DNA of 26,533 nt from a virus, in IMG/VR virus record IMGVR_UViG_3300042987_001241, positions 1 through 26,533 of that record; one strand, given 5' to 3'. Positions within the stretch are counted from its first letter, which is position 1; every line of letters starts with the position of its first letter. The position numbers were made by a program, and so were the translations under genes. The notes beneath the pieces were generated by a model that was not told the DNA's origin, searched no databases, and saw nothing but the letters and a program-made list of their open reading frames with translations. Shown one piece after another: positions 20,669-26,533 of the stretch.

Positions 20669-20855
20669 AAGAATTCCAAAAAGATATTTTTTTAAAGCAT
20701 TTATGGAGGAAAAAGAAATGAGCAGTGGCAAATATAAAAGACACGACAAATTTAATCCTGTCCAAATTAAGGATGGCAAAGTAGTTCGTTTAAATAAAAA
20801 CGGCACTGTCAGAAGTATTCTTGGAACACTTAAAGACATGAGGAAAAAGAAATGA
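20661..20855 (+). CDS. hypothetical basic 64-residue protein
   Basis: The start is ATG 20661 with AGGAG six bases upstream. A second in-frame ATG at 20718 has GGAGG at 20705-20709 and would give a 45-residue product beginning MSSGKYKRHDKF, so two forms are possible. The sequence is strongly basic (RIPKRYFFKAF, KYKRHDKFNPVQIKDGKVVRL, MRKKK). No cysteines, membrane segment or known motif. The stop overlaps the next ATG as ATGA. Nucleic-acid or ribosome binding would fit the charge, without direct evidence. Confidence 0.6.
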   Translation: MTERIPKRYFFKAFMEEKEMSSGKYKRHDKFNPVQIKDGKVVRLNKNGTVRSILGTLKDMRKKK

Positions 20856-21046
20856 ACACATGGCAATTTGTTGATGGAGACATAGTTCTTTCATCAGATA
20901 ACGAAGAGCAAATGGTTATGGCTAATCAATGGATTGTAGGCCTAACACAAGCAATACGAGCACAAGTTATGGAGGAAATAAATGGGGGGTCCAACATATC
21001 CACAGATGGATACGAGCAGCCAGAATTACCAGAAGTCCCTTGCTGA
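20852..21046 (+). CDS. hypothetical acidic 64-residue protein
   Basis: Coupled to the preceding gene by ATGA, with AGGAAAAAG upstream. It starts MNTWQFVDGDIVLSSDNEEQ, has a helical middle (MANQWIVGLTQAIRAQVMEEIN) and ends in an acidic, Pro-rich tail. No family is recognised. The last 65 bases overlap the start of the next reading frame at 20982, an unusually long overlap for this genome; the tail after about residue 45 may therefore be constrained by two frames. Confidence 0.6.
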   Translation: MNTWQFVDGDIVLSSDNEEQMVMANQWIVGLTQAIRAQVMEEINGGSNISTDGYEQPELPEVPC

Positions 21047-21143
21047 GGCAAAGGAAACTATAAATAAAACAATTCAGACAATAGACAAAATCATCTACTT
21101 GTTAGAAAACGAATGCTGTAAAGGGGATTGCTGTAAAAAATGA
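20982..21143 (+). CDS. small Cys-rich protein with CCKGDCC end
   Basis: A 53-residue frame with a very good ribosome site (GGAGG at 20971-20975, six bases before ATG 20982). Its stop overlaps the glycosyltransferase start as ATGA. The protein starts MGGPTYPQM, has a central amphipathic helix (LAEAKETINKTIQTIDKIIYLLEN) and ends ECCKGDCCKK, four cysteines in a compact metal-binding or thiol motif. It overlaps the 3' part of the preceding gene in another frame. The helix resembles a dimerising coil. Function unknown. Confidence 0.65.
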   Translation: MGGPTYPQMDTSSQNYQKSLAEAKETINKTIQTIDKIIYLLENECCKGDCCKK

Positions 21144-22210
21144 GATTCCATGTTATAGGACTCCCGCACACAAACACAACTAAAGAGTTTGAAAACTGTG
21201 CCTACACAATGAAGATTATTAATTTCTGCAAAATGATGCATTCCCTTGATCATGAGATATTTTTATACGGCGGAACAAAGAATGAAGCACCAGTAACAGA
21301 ATTTATTCCATGTATGCCAGAAGAAGAAAGACTTAACCTACTTGATGGAAAGCATTTTCTACATGTTCCATATGATGCAGAATTAGAAGGATGGCAATAT
21401 TTTAACAATGCCGTCACAAATGAGATTAAGAAAAGATTACAGCCTCAAGACTTTATTCTATTTATTGCTGGTTCTACACAAGTAAGTATTGCTAATGAAT
21501 TTCCAAATAATATAAGGGTAGAATACGGTATTGGTTATGCAGGAACATTTGCACCATTTAGAGTATTTGAATCTGAAGCCTGGAGACATAGTGTTTATGC
21601 CATGCATAAGAATCCTACAACTGTAGATGGTAATTTCTTTGATGATGTTATTCCAGGTTATTTGGATCCTGCTCAATATCCGCTACAGGAAACAAAAGAT
21701 GATTATTATTTATATGTAGGTAGATTAATTCCAAGAAAAGGAATTGATGTGGCTGTACAGGTCTGTGAGAAATTAGGCAAGCGTCTAATCCTTGCAGGTG
21801 TAGGAGATTTTAAAACGGAGTACGGAGAATACATAGGTCCAGTCTATGGTAAAGAAAAGGCTGAACTCATGGGTAAAGCCATAGCAGTATTTACTCCAAC
21901 CTACTACATAGAGCCATTCGCAAATGTACATATTGAGGCTCAGGTATGTGGTACGCCAGTCATAACTACTCCATGGGGCGTTTATAGTGAGACTGTGATT
22001 AATGGATTAAATGGCTATAAATGTCATACCTTCAAAGAATTCCTAAAAGCGGCGGAAGATGTAAAAAGCCTTGATCCAAAGACTATAAGTAATAGAGCCA
22101 CAGAAATGTATTCATTAGATAGCGTAAGGCATAAATATCATACATATTTTACAAGGCTAATGAGCCTACATGGTGAAGGTTGGTATGATTTAAAATATGA
22201 CCAGACATGA
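21140..22210 (+). CDS. GT4-type (GT-B) glycosyltransferase
   Basis: A 356-residue protein. The N-terminal half opens MRFHVIGLPHTNTTKEFE. The C-terminal half shows the donor-binding signature of group 1 transferases: YYLYVGRLIPRKGIDVA, LILAGVG and EPFANVHIEAQVCGTPVITT, which includes the EX7E pair. These retaining enzymes move sugars from nucleotide donors to glycans, lipids, proteins or modified DNA bases. It is separate from the oxygenase and GT operon at 14-18 kb and sits among probable early genes, so modification of a host surface glycan or of DNA is as likely as fibre glycosylation. AAAGGGG precedes the ATG, and coupling by ATGA is also present. Confidence 0.88.
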   Translation: MRFHVIGLPHTNTTKEFENCAYTMKIINFCKMMHSLDHEIFLYGGTKNEAPVTEFIPCMPEEERLNLLDGKHFLHVPYDAELEGWQYFNNAVTNEIKKRLQPQDFILFIAGSTQVSIANEFPNNIRVEYGIGYAGTFAPFRVFESEAWRHSVYAMHKNPTTVDGNFFDDVIPGYLDPAQYPLQETKDDYYLYVGRLIPRKGIDVAVQVCEKLGKRLILAGVGDFKTEYGEYIGPVYGKEKAELMGKAIAVFTPTYYIEPFANVHIEAQVCGTPVITTPWGVYSETVINGLNGYKCHTFKEFLKAAEDVKSLDPKTISNRATEMYSLDSVRHKYHTYFTRLMSLHGEGWYDLKYDQT

Positions 22211-22231
22211 CCATTATATAATGGCGTCGGT

Positions 22232-22260
22232 TTGCAAAAAGTATAAAACAATGATATACT
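22232..22260 (+). promoter_or_regulatory. promoter for the zinc-finger and nuclease operon
   Basis: TTGCAA (22232-22237), 17-base spacer, TATACT (22255-22260). The predicted +1 is A22267, the A of an in-frame ATG. The RNA would then start with a 6-bp hairpin TGCAGT/ACTGCA (22268-22285), ahead of AAGGAG (22294-22299). Confidence 0.7.
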
Positions 22261-22308
22261 TGTAGTATGCAGTTGAAAGACTGCAAATTCAACAAGGAGA
22301 ATGAGAAT

Positions 22309-22458
22309 ATGAATAAAAACTTAGATAGCCTTATGTGCATATTTTGCCAAGGCTTTATTGCAGATAAGATGGATTATACAAAGACCCTCTACTGCCAACC
22401 ATGCAACGAATATAAAGGCGTAGTAACCGTCAGAGAATTTCTGGAGGTGTATGCATAA
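22309..22458 (+). CDS. small zinc-ribbon protein
   Basis: ATG 22309 has AAGGAG nine bases upstream and follows a 5'-terminal hairpin, so it is my preferred start (49 residues). An in-frame ATG at 22267, exactly at the predicted transcription start, would add 14 residues. The sequence LMCIFCQGFIADKMDYTKTLYCQPCNEYKG contains two CxxC pairs spaced like a zinc ribbon, followed by a short helix (VTVREFLEVYA). No specific family is known to me. It shares its final A with the ATG of the endonuclease VII gene (TAATG). Confidence 0.7.
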   Translation: MNKNLDSLMCIFCQGFIADKMDYTKTLYCQPCNEYKGVVTVREFLEVYA

Positions 22459-23072
22459 TGATAACTTGTAAGCAATGTAAAGAAGAAAAGCCAGATACAG
22501 AATTTTATTACACTAAAAATACTGGATACTACAAAACTTCATGTAAAGAATGTTATATTGGTAATGTTTTAAATATTCGCAGGAATAATAAGAAGACTTG
22601 CAAATTAGATACCTGTGATAAGAAGCATTATGGATTAGGTTATTGCAGGACACACTATGAAAGATATAAGTCTGGTGGAGAAGAACATGTCACTAAAGTA
22701 TTTCGTGAGAATTTAGATACACCAGCCAATTTAGAAAAATATGGAATTACCTTAGAAGAATATAAATACTTTTCTAAAGATGGTTGCATGATTTGTAATT
22801 CTAAAGCAAAAGAATTCTTTGTTATAGAACATGATCATGCTTGTTGCGAAGAGGCTCCATATTGTGGAGAATGCACAAGAGGAGTTGTTTGTTATTCTTG
22901 TAATGCAAATATCGCCAGGTATGAAACTGGTGTCATGCACAAGACTAATCCTCTTAAAGACAAAGTGATTGGCTACCTTGTAAATTATGATATTCGTCGT
23001 AGAAAACTTGAGAACATAAAGAAACTACACGATGTATTTGTAGATCCTGAAGGAAAGTACAAGGAGTGGTGA
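22458..23072 (+). CDS. recombination endonuclease VII-like nuclease
   Basis: A 204-residue protein. Residues 1-33 form a zinc module (CKQCKEEKPDTEFYY...SCKEC). The catalytic part near residues 95-160 reads KYGITLEEYKYFSKDGCMIC, then FVIEHDHACCEEA and CTRGVVCYSCNANIARYE. This matches the T4 endonuclease VII (His-Me finger) family: zinc-binding CxxC pairs, the D-H catalytic pair in EHDHAC and the Asn in SCNANI. Such enzymes resolve branched DNA before packaging or during recombination. GGAGGTG lies eight bases before the ATG, the most extended Shine-Dalgarno I noticed in the window and the best match to the anti-SD RNA loop. Confidence 0.88.
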   Translation: MITCKQCKEEKPDTEFYYTKNTGYYKTSCKECYIGNVLNIRRNNKKTCKLDTCDKKHYGLGYCRTHYERYKSGGEEHVTKVFRENLDTPANLEKYGITLEEYKYFSKDGCMICNSKAKEFFVIEHDHACCEEAPYCGECTRGVVCYSCNANIARYETGVMHKTNPLKDKVIGYLVNYDIRRRKLENIKKLHDVFVDPEGKYKEW

Positions 23073-23076
23073 TGAA

Positions 23077-23475
23077 GTGGATAAAAGAATTTGCATCAAG
23101 TGTGATATTGAATATCCGCTCAACGAGAAATACTTTAGTTATGCTCATGGTACGCATACAAGGTTCCTTACCAAATGTAGAGAATGTGTCAGGGAATACC
23201 AAGAAGAATACAGACTCAAAAAACAAGAGGAAGAACAAGTAGGTGGCGGAATGCATGAAGTAAAAGAAATACCAACAGAAGTACAAAAGCGTAAACTGCT
23301 CAAGGCTTTTAACTATATACATATGCAAGCGTTTGGAGAACAAATGACAGAGATGATATACTGGTGTAAGGCAGATGAGCATGTTCAGATAACTGAAGAT
23401 CAATGCCCTAAATGCAACAAAACTATGGAGAAAATAGGCTTCATAGACTACAACGAGAATGGAGAAAACAAATGA
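23077..23475 (+). CDS. zinc-finger protein with endonuclease-VII-type N-terminal module
   Basis: A 132-residue protein with GTG start at 23077; AAGGAG lies ten bases upstream. The N-terminus RICIKCDIEYPLNEKYFSYAHG...FLTKCRECVREYQEEYR is the same CxxC-P-YF-CxxC module found at the start of the genes at 22458 and 24954, but no nuclease core follows. A helical middle leads to a C-terminal zinc pair (YWCKADEHVQITEDQCPKCNKTMEK). It could be a nuclease-associated accessory or a former nuclease that kept only DNA-binding parts. The stop overlaps the next start as ATGA. Confidence 0.7.
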   Translation: MDKRICIKCDIEYPLNEKYFSYAHGTHTRFLTKCRECVREYQEEYRLKKQEEEQVGGGMHEVKEIPTEVQKRKLLKAFNYIHMQAFGEQMTEMIYWCKADEHVQITEDQCPKCNKTMEKIGFIDYNENGENK

Positions 23476-23876
23476 GTAAGAAAATAAAGGCTAAGAAGTT
23501 AAACAATCTACAATTGATAGGAACATTTTTTGTAGGTTCAGGACAAGCGATAATTGGTGATCCAGCCCATTTGGATAACTGGAAGCCAATGACTCAAGAT
23601 GATGATTTAGATGATCACGAGAATCATGCTGGTGAATATAGTTACATGGGTGCTGCCAATGCAACACTAACTACTGGATTCAATACACTTGGTGATCATG
23701 ATGCAACTGTATTTGCTACAGGCAATGGCGATGGACTATATCCAGTCTATGCACAGATTGAAGATTATAATGGATGGGGTCCAAGAGTATGGGCAGTAGT
23801 AATTGACATGAGTAGAGAAGGCAGATATGTCTTTGATAAGAGTCAGCATATTCATGAATGTGACTGCGAAGAATGA
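23472..23876 (+). CDS. conserved hypothetical protein, DUF4241-like
   Basis: A 134-residue protein starting at ATG 23472, which overlaps the previous stop (ATGA) and has GGAG upstream. It contains LIGTFFVGSGQAIIGDPAHL, then YSYMGAANATL, and ATVFATGNGDGLYPVYAQIED with RVWAVVIDM. A 'GSGQ..IGDP....W' start and 'VFATG.GDG.YPVY' core recur in a family of small bacterial and phage proteins resembling DUF4241, for which no activity is established. The end is acidic and His/Cys-rich (HIHECDCEE). No membrane segment. Cytoplasmic, probably early. Confidence 0.65.
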   Translation: MSKKIKAKKLNNLQLIGTFFVGSGQAIIGDPAHLDNWKPMTQDDDLDDHENHAGEYSYMGAANATLTTGFNTLGDHDATVFATGNGDGLYPVYAQIEDYNGWGPRVWAVVIDMSREGRYVFDKSQHIHECDCEE

Positions 23877-24130
23877 TGCAATTTTTTTGGATGGTATGTG
23901 CAGGTACAATTGCTTATACAAATGGTAGAAAAGTATTTGCTTGGGTAGTTGCTGCATATTTCTTTAGTTGGATTGCACCAGCAATATTGTTAATGTTACC
24001 AAAGAACTTTGCGGTAATGGAACGCAGACAACAATTTACTCAAGAAGTATCAGAAGAATATTTAGCACAGAAAGAATTTAACAATGTCAACACAGTTGAT
24101 GATTTGTTTAAGCAATTAGAAAACAAATAG
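23873..24130 (+). CDS. small membrane protein
   Basis: An 85-residue protein with ATGA overlap with the gene before. The first 50 residues are hydrophobic, consistent with two short membrane helices (FFWMVCAGTIAYT and VFAWVVAAYFFSWIAPAILLML). A charged cytoplasmic helix follows (MERRQQFTQEVSEEYLAQKEF). No family is recognised. It is not next to the lysis genes, so a role at the membrane early in infection, such as superinfection exclusion or envelope attachment of replication, is possible but unsupported. Confidence 0.7.
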   Translation: MMQFFWMVCAGTIAYTNGRKVFAWVVAAYFFSWIAPAILLMLPKNFAVMERRQQFTQEVSEEYLAQKEFNNVNTVDDLFKQLENK

Positions 24131-24138
24131 GGGTAGCA

Positions 24139-24894
24139 ATGGAATGTCAGTTATGTCAGCATGATGCAAGAGACGAAAAGTTTCTATGCAGAAGATGTGA
24201 AAGTATCCTCAAGGATAACATCTCTGATATTCCTACCCTGCAACAAGAAGCAAAAGGATTCCTGGTTCCAGGCAGAACTGGGTCAGGATCTCCTACTTCA
24301 GAAAGATCAATAGGCTTTAATGTATCTGCTATGGATTATTCCATGGCTGTGGATATCCTACCTGTTTTCCATAAATATGAAGCATTGATCAGAAGAGGTA
24401 GAAATCTAACGCCACCAGCCCTGCTAAGGAAACAGCCAAGTACAGAAGCAGAGGTTGCTGCAACAGCCCAGTTTCATGTTACTCATTTAGGCTGGACTCT
24501 AAAGCAGGACTGGGTTGGTGAATTTGCGAGGGATGTAAAAGAACTCCATGCAAAAGGATTATCAGTAACAAAGACATTTGTAGAGAAGCCAAGAAGGATT
24601 CCATGTCCAACAGATGGATGTAAAGCCCATGTTATTATTGATATGGAAAATCTATTGGGTGATGTAAACTGCCTAAAATGTAGGACTTCTTGGACTCTAT
24701 ATAGATTAATCCAATTGGCTATGGATAATCCAAACAGAAGGTTCTGGTTAGATATTGAGGCTATTTGTCTATGGTTAAATATGACCAAGAGGGAAGTCCT
24801 GAAGGTTGTAGATACCCATAAGATAGCCAAAAGGAATGGGCTGTTTGACATTGCTGCTATTGTAAAGATGAGGAATGAAGTTGAGAGTTTTTGA
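24139..24894 (+). CDS. zinc-finger and helix-turn-helix DNA-binding protein
   Basis: A 251-residue protein with three recognisable parts: an N-terminal zinc finger (MECQLCQHDARDEKFLCRRCESIL), a central zinc ribbon (PCPTDGCKAHVIIDMENLLGDVNCLKCRTSW) and a C-terminal helix-turn-helix (WLDIEAICLWLNMTKREVLKVVDTHKIAKRNGLFDIAAI by segments). Proteins with this arrangement are frequent in actinophages and are annotated only as DNA-binding. It could regulate late transcription or act in replication. The strong promoter at 24881-24909 lies in its last codons, so downstream genes form another transcription unit. Confidence 0.75.
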   Translation: MECQLCQHDARDEKFLCRRCESILKDNISDIPTLQQEAKGFLVPGRTGSGSPTSERSIGFNVSAMDYSMAVDILPVFHKYEALIRRGRNLTPPALLRKQPSTEAEVAATAQFHVTHLGWTLKQDWVGEFARDVKELHAKGLSVTKTFVEKPRRIPCPTDGCKAHVIIDMENLLGDVNCLKCRTSWTLYRLIQLAMDNPNRRFWLDIEAICLWLNMTKREVLKVVDTHKIAKRNGLFDIAAIVKMRNEVESF

Positions 24895-24909
24895 TTTGTA
24901 TGGTAAAAT
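24881..24909 (+). promoter_or_regulatory. promoter with extended -10 for the HNH genes
   Basis: TTGAGA (24881-24886), 17-base spacer, TAAAAT (24904-24909) preceded by TGG (24901-24903), an extended -10. The predicted start is near A24916, giving a 38-base leader before ATG 24954. Confidence 0.7.
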
Positions 24910-24953
24910 AAGAACAACAGTGCGGAGCCTACCCAAAAACAGGGCGGAATAGA

Positions 24954-25463
24954 ATGAAGACCTGCACCCTTTGTAATAATACATATCCTAATACCATAGA
25001 ATACTTCAGCCCAAATGGGAAAACATCTGCTGGTAATGTAGTCCTCAGATCTCGTTGTAAACAATGTAGACGCAAAGAAGCAAAAGATTATGCCTCTAAT
25101 AATAAGGATAAAGAACGCAATCGTAAGAGAGCCTGGAGACAGAATAATGTTGAATGGCATAGAGATTATTATCGTCGGAAGAACCATAAACGCAGGGCAC
25201 TGAAAAGAAACAACCTACATGAACCATGGAAAGAATCAGAAGTATTAGAATTATATGGAACTGATTGTTATTTATGTAATAAGCCTATAGACCTAAATGC
25301 TCCAAGAGTTCCAGGCACAGGAGACAATTGGGAGAATGGATTACAGATGGAACATATTATTGCTATTAGTAATGGTGGTCCAGATATTATAGATAATATA
25401 AGACCATCACATGTATTATGTAATCTGTTAAAAGGAAGTGAGTTAATTAATGTTAAACATTAG
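24954..25463 (+). CDS. HNH endonuclease with N-terminal zinc module
   Basis: A 169-residue protein. Residues 1-~40 repeat the CxxC-P-YF-CxxC zinc module (MKTCTLCNNTYPNTIEYFSP...SRCKQCRR). A very basic linker follows (residues 40-80). The nuclease core is LELYGTDCYLCNKPIDL, then LQMEHIIAISNGGPDIIDNIRPSHVLCNLLKGS. It shows the H-I...G-G-x-D/N...N-x-R-P-x-H-x-x-C-N pattern of HNH enzymes, with EH, N and H in expected places. It may be a homing or packaging-related nuclease. GGGCGGA is a weak ribosome site. It overlaps the next gene by 14 nt. Confidence 0.85.
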   Translation: MKTCTLCNNTYPNTIEYFSPNGKTSAGNVVLRSRCKQCRRKEAKDYASNNKDKERNRKRAWRQNNVEWHRDYYRRKNHKRRALKRNNLHEPWKESEVLELYGTDCYLCNKPIDLNAPRVPGTGDNWENGLQMEHIIAISNGGPDIIDNIRPSHVLCNLLKGSELINVKH

Positions 25464-25662
25464 TTTGTCAGTAGGTCCATGCAATGTGCAAATGCAAACA
25501 GATGAACGCCTAAGTTTTGACGGTATAGAAACATTACTCAATAGATCCTCAGTATCAGTACTAACCCTATTCAATGCACACCTGGGTGCCTTAGTTAAGT
25601 ATGAGAATTATGATAATGATATTGAATGTGACTGCCCTGAACATGCAGAAGAAATAGAATAA
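25450..25662 (+). CDS. hypothetical acidic 70-residue protein
   Basis: The start lies inside the end of the HNH gene, with AAGGAAGTG ten bases upstream. The protein (MLNISLSVGPCNVQMQTDERLSFDGIETLLNRSS by segments) has a beta-then-helix pattern and an acidic C-terminus with CDCPEHAEE. No family is recognised. Size, overlap and composition agree with the small early proteins around it. Confidence 0.55.
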   Translation: MLNISLSVGPCNVQMQTDERLSFDGIETLLNRSSVSVLTLFNAHLGALVKYENYDNDIECDCPEHAEEIE

Positions 25663-25690
25663 ATAATAAATAATATAAGAGTATATTAAT

Positions 25691-25990
25691 ATGAAAAAAT
25701 TTAATTCACCCTGCCTATACTGTGGGGTCCTGTCACGAGGGTCAGCATGTAAAGATTGTCTTAATGCAATTCAGGCGAGGGACCCTAAGAGAGCAGAACG
25801 AAATAAACAATATGATTCTGAATGGCATAGACTATCAAGATTGGCAAGATCCATGCAGCCATGGTGCTCAAGATGTGGATCAAAAAATGACCTGACGGCT
25901 GACCATATCCTTAGTTTGGCAAATGGTGGAAGTAATATTTTAGAAAATATTATGGTTCTTTGTAGAAGATGTAATTCAAGTAAAGGCTAA
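25691..25990 (+). CDS. HNH endonuclease adjacent to the terminase
   Basis: A 99-residue protein. An N-terminal zinc pair (SPCLYCGVLSRGSACKDCLNAI) precedes a basic segment and the HNH core: WCSRCGSKNDLTADHILSLANGGSNILENIMVLCRRCNSSKG. It contains the DH catalytic pair, GGSN, N and the C-terminal CxxCN...K. Short HNH proteins directly upstream of the small terminase are known in many cos phages, including HK97 gp74, where they work with the terminase in DNA cleavage and packaging. The leader is very A/T-rich with no clear ribosome site. The stop lies within the first copy of a 13-bp direct repeat. Confidence 0.88.
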   Translation: MKKFNSPCLYCGVLSRGSACKDCLNAIQARDPKRAERNKQYDSEWHRLSRLARSMQPWCSRCGSKNDLTADHILSLANGGSNILENIMVLCRRCNSSKG

Positions 25991-26010
25991 GATTATTAAG
26001 TAAAGGCTAA
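25978..26010 (+). repeat. 13-bp direct repeat at the HNH gene end
   Basis: AAGTAAAGGCTAA occurs at 25978-25990 and again at 25998-26010, a 20-base period. The first copy contains the HNH stop codon. It may be part of a terminase recognition region or a small duplication. Confidence 0.6.
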
Positions 26011-26138
26011 ATAAAAACACTTCCATTACTGGCACCCCTGCCTGGCACTTCTGGGTATGGGTATTTTTCTGTGCGTACAAAACTGTAGGAAACCCCGCAT
26101 GCCCTGTTCTGTATATTCTCGCAAAATTACAGAAATGA
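26011..26138 (+). other. non-coding segment before terS; candidate cos / terminase-binding region
   Basis: This 128-base stretch has no gene and is clearly more G+C-rich than its surroundings. It contains short direct repeats: CTGGCAC at 26029-26035 and 26042-26048, and GGGTAT at 26053-26058 and 26059-26064. It also has a small inverted repeat TACA-AAAC-TGTA and the palindrome GCATGC. Its place between an HNH gene and the small terminase gene is where cos phages carry their packaging site. The cut position cannot be identified by eye. Confidence 0.4.
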
Positions 26139-26144
26139 TATAAT
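26136..26144 (+). promoter_or_regulatory. extended -10 promoter before terS
   Basis: TGATATAAT: a perfect TATAAT (26139-26144) with the TG of an extended -10 one base upstream. No good -35 is present, which is usual for extended -10 promoters. The predicted start is near A26151. Confidence 0.6.
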
Positions 26145-26187
26145 TGGAATTAATTACGCAAAACGGACATTGGAGACGCATAAAAAA

Positions 26188-26533
26188 ATGACGGCAGGAA
26201 GACCACCAAAACCAACGGAATTGAAGAGGCTTATGGGAAATTTAGGGCATAGAGATTTACCAGATTTGAATAATATTACGCATTTGCCCATGGCAAAAAC
26301 AATTCCAACACCACCTGATACTCTTGGTGAGCATGGAAAAAAACTTTGGGATAGGGCTTGGGGAATGGCTATAACTTGGCTTAGTCCAGTTAGTGATATT
26401 GATGCAATTACAAATGCATCTTCCTTGGCTGATGCGACGGAAGCGGCAAGAAATAAATATATGGCGACTCTGGACAATGCAGATGCCAAAGCGTATGTTG
26501 CGATTAATAAAGCCTACACTGATGCGTTAGCAT
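26188..26533 (+). CDS. terminase small subunit (3' truncated by window end)
   Basis: The frame from ATG 26188 is open to the end of the window (115 codons). It begins MTAGRPPKPTELKRLMGNLG, the typical opening of small terminases of the P27-like family (GRPPKPTxLKxLxGNPGxRxLP), and continues PTPPDTLGEHGKKLWDRAWG, another family hallmark, then a helical region. The small subunit recognises the packaging site and directs the large subunit. GGAG lies 12 bases upstream. An extended -10 promoter at 26136-26144 would give it its own transcript. The large subunit should follow outside the window. Confidence 0.9.
   Translation, partial: MTAGRPPKPTELKRLMGNLGHRDLPDLNNITHLPMAKTIPTPPDTLGEHGKKLWDRAWGMAITWLSPVSDIDAITNASSLADATEAARNKYMATLDNADAKAYVAINKAYTDALA

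Noticed and set aside
24483-25187. 234-codon open frame on the minus strand
   Set aside because: It lies wholly opposite two well-supported plus-strand genes, has no ribosome site and no recognisable protein features. It is a shadow frame.
1-26533. Integrase, repressor, tRNA genes, insertion sequences
   Set aside because: None was found on reading both strands. I cannot exclude genes in the part of the genome outside the window.

Overview
The window is a contiguous piece of a tailed, siphovirus-type phage genome of low G+C content. Every supported gene lies on the plus strand, and many overlap by ATGA or TAATG. The host is probably an actinobacterium, perhaps a freshwater low-GC lineage. This is inference from actinophage-like proteins (the tail-assembly chaperone frameshift product, an r1t-like holin, a DUF2746-like membrane protein), promoters set for leaderless mRNA, and base composition. 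No integrase, repressor, tRNA, CRISPR array or insertion sequence was seen. The window ends inside the small terminase gene, and the large terminase is not in it. The window therefore probably opens downstream of the large terminase in a circular map.

Layout. (1) 1-7.4 kb: C-terminus of a structural protein, a small conserved protein, HK97-type portal, a prohead protease with an extra N-terminal domain and an internal start, major capsid protein, a terminator, connector, tail terminator, two tandem tail-tube paralogues, and tail chaperones G and GT made by a -1 frameshift at CCCAAAT. (2) 7.4-13.8 kb: gp10-like protein, tape measure with 34-residue repeats and a GGTP linker, baseplate/tail proteins, and a fibre-like protein with two (APTPV)n tracts of 17 and 14 copies. 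(3) 13.9-17.9 kb: a tightly overlapping operon with a zinc ribbon, three Fe(II)/2-oxoglutarate oxygenase-like proteins in a row, a GT-A glycosyltransferase and a sugar-nucleotide epimerase. My reading is that this module hydroxylates and glycosylates the proline-rich fibre. (4) 17.9-19.5 kb: lysis genes, namely a membrane protein, M15 endolysin, r1t-like holin, and a membrane-anchored transglycosylase that appears to start at ATT. (5) 18.86-20.4 kb: an RNA-rich control region with strong promoters, two short promoter-to-terminator units without ORFs, one further candidate structured RNA and a cluster of mini-hairpins. (6) 20.4-26.0 kb: small, probably early, genes rich in zinc-binding motifs, a GT4 glycosyltransferase, an endonuclease VII and two HNH nucleases. 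(7) 26.0-26.5 kb: candidate cos region and the start of the small terminase.

The most striking observation is the roughly 98-nt RNA at 19562-19659. It lies between a consensus TTGACA-N18-TATAAT promoter and a perfect 11-bp terminator. Its central hairpin is a TGTC/GACA stem holding a 12-nt loop, GGATCACCTCCT, which is identical to the 3' tail of bacterial 16S rRNA including the anti-Shine-Dalgarno. This looks like a phage RNA mimic of the ribosome's mRNA-binding tail. The second candidate system is the proline-rich fibre with its oxygenase and glycosyltransferase operon.
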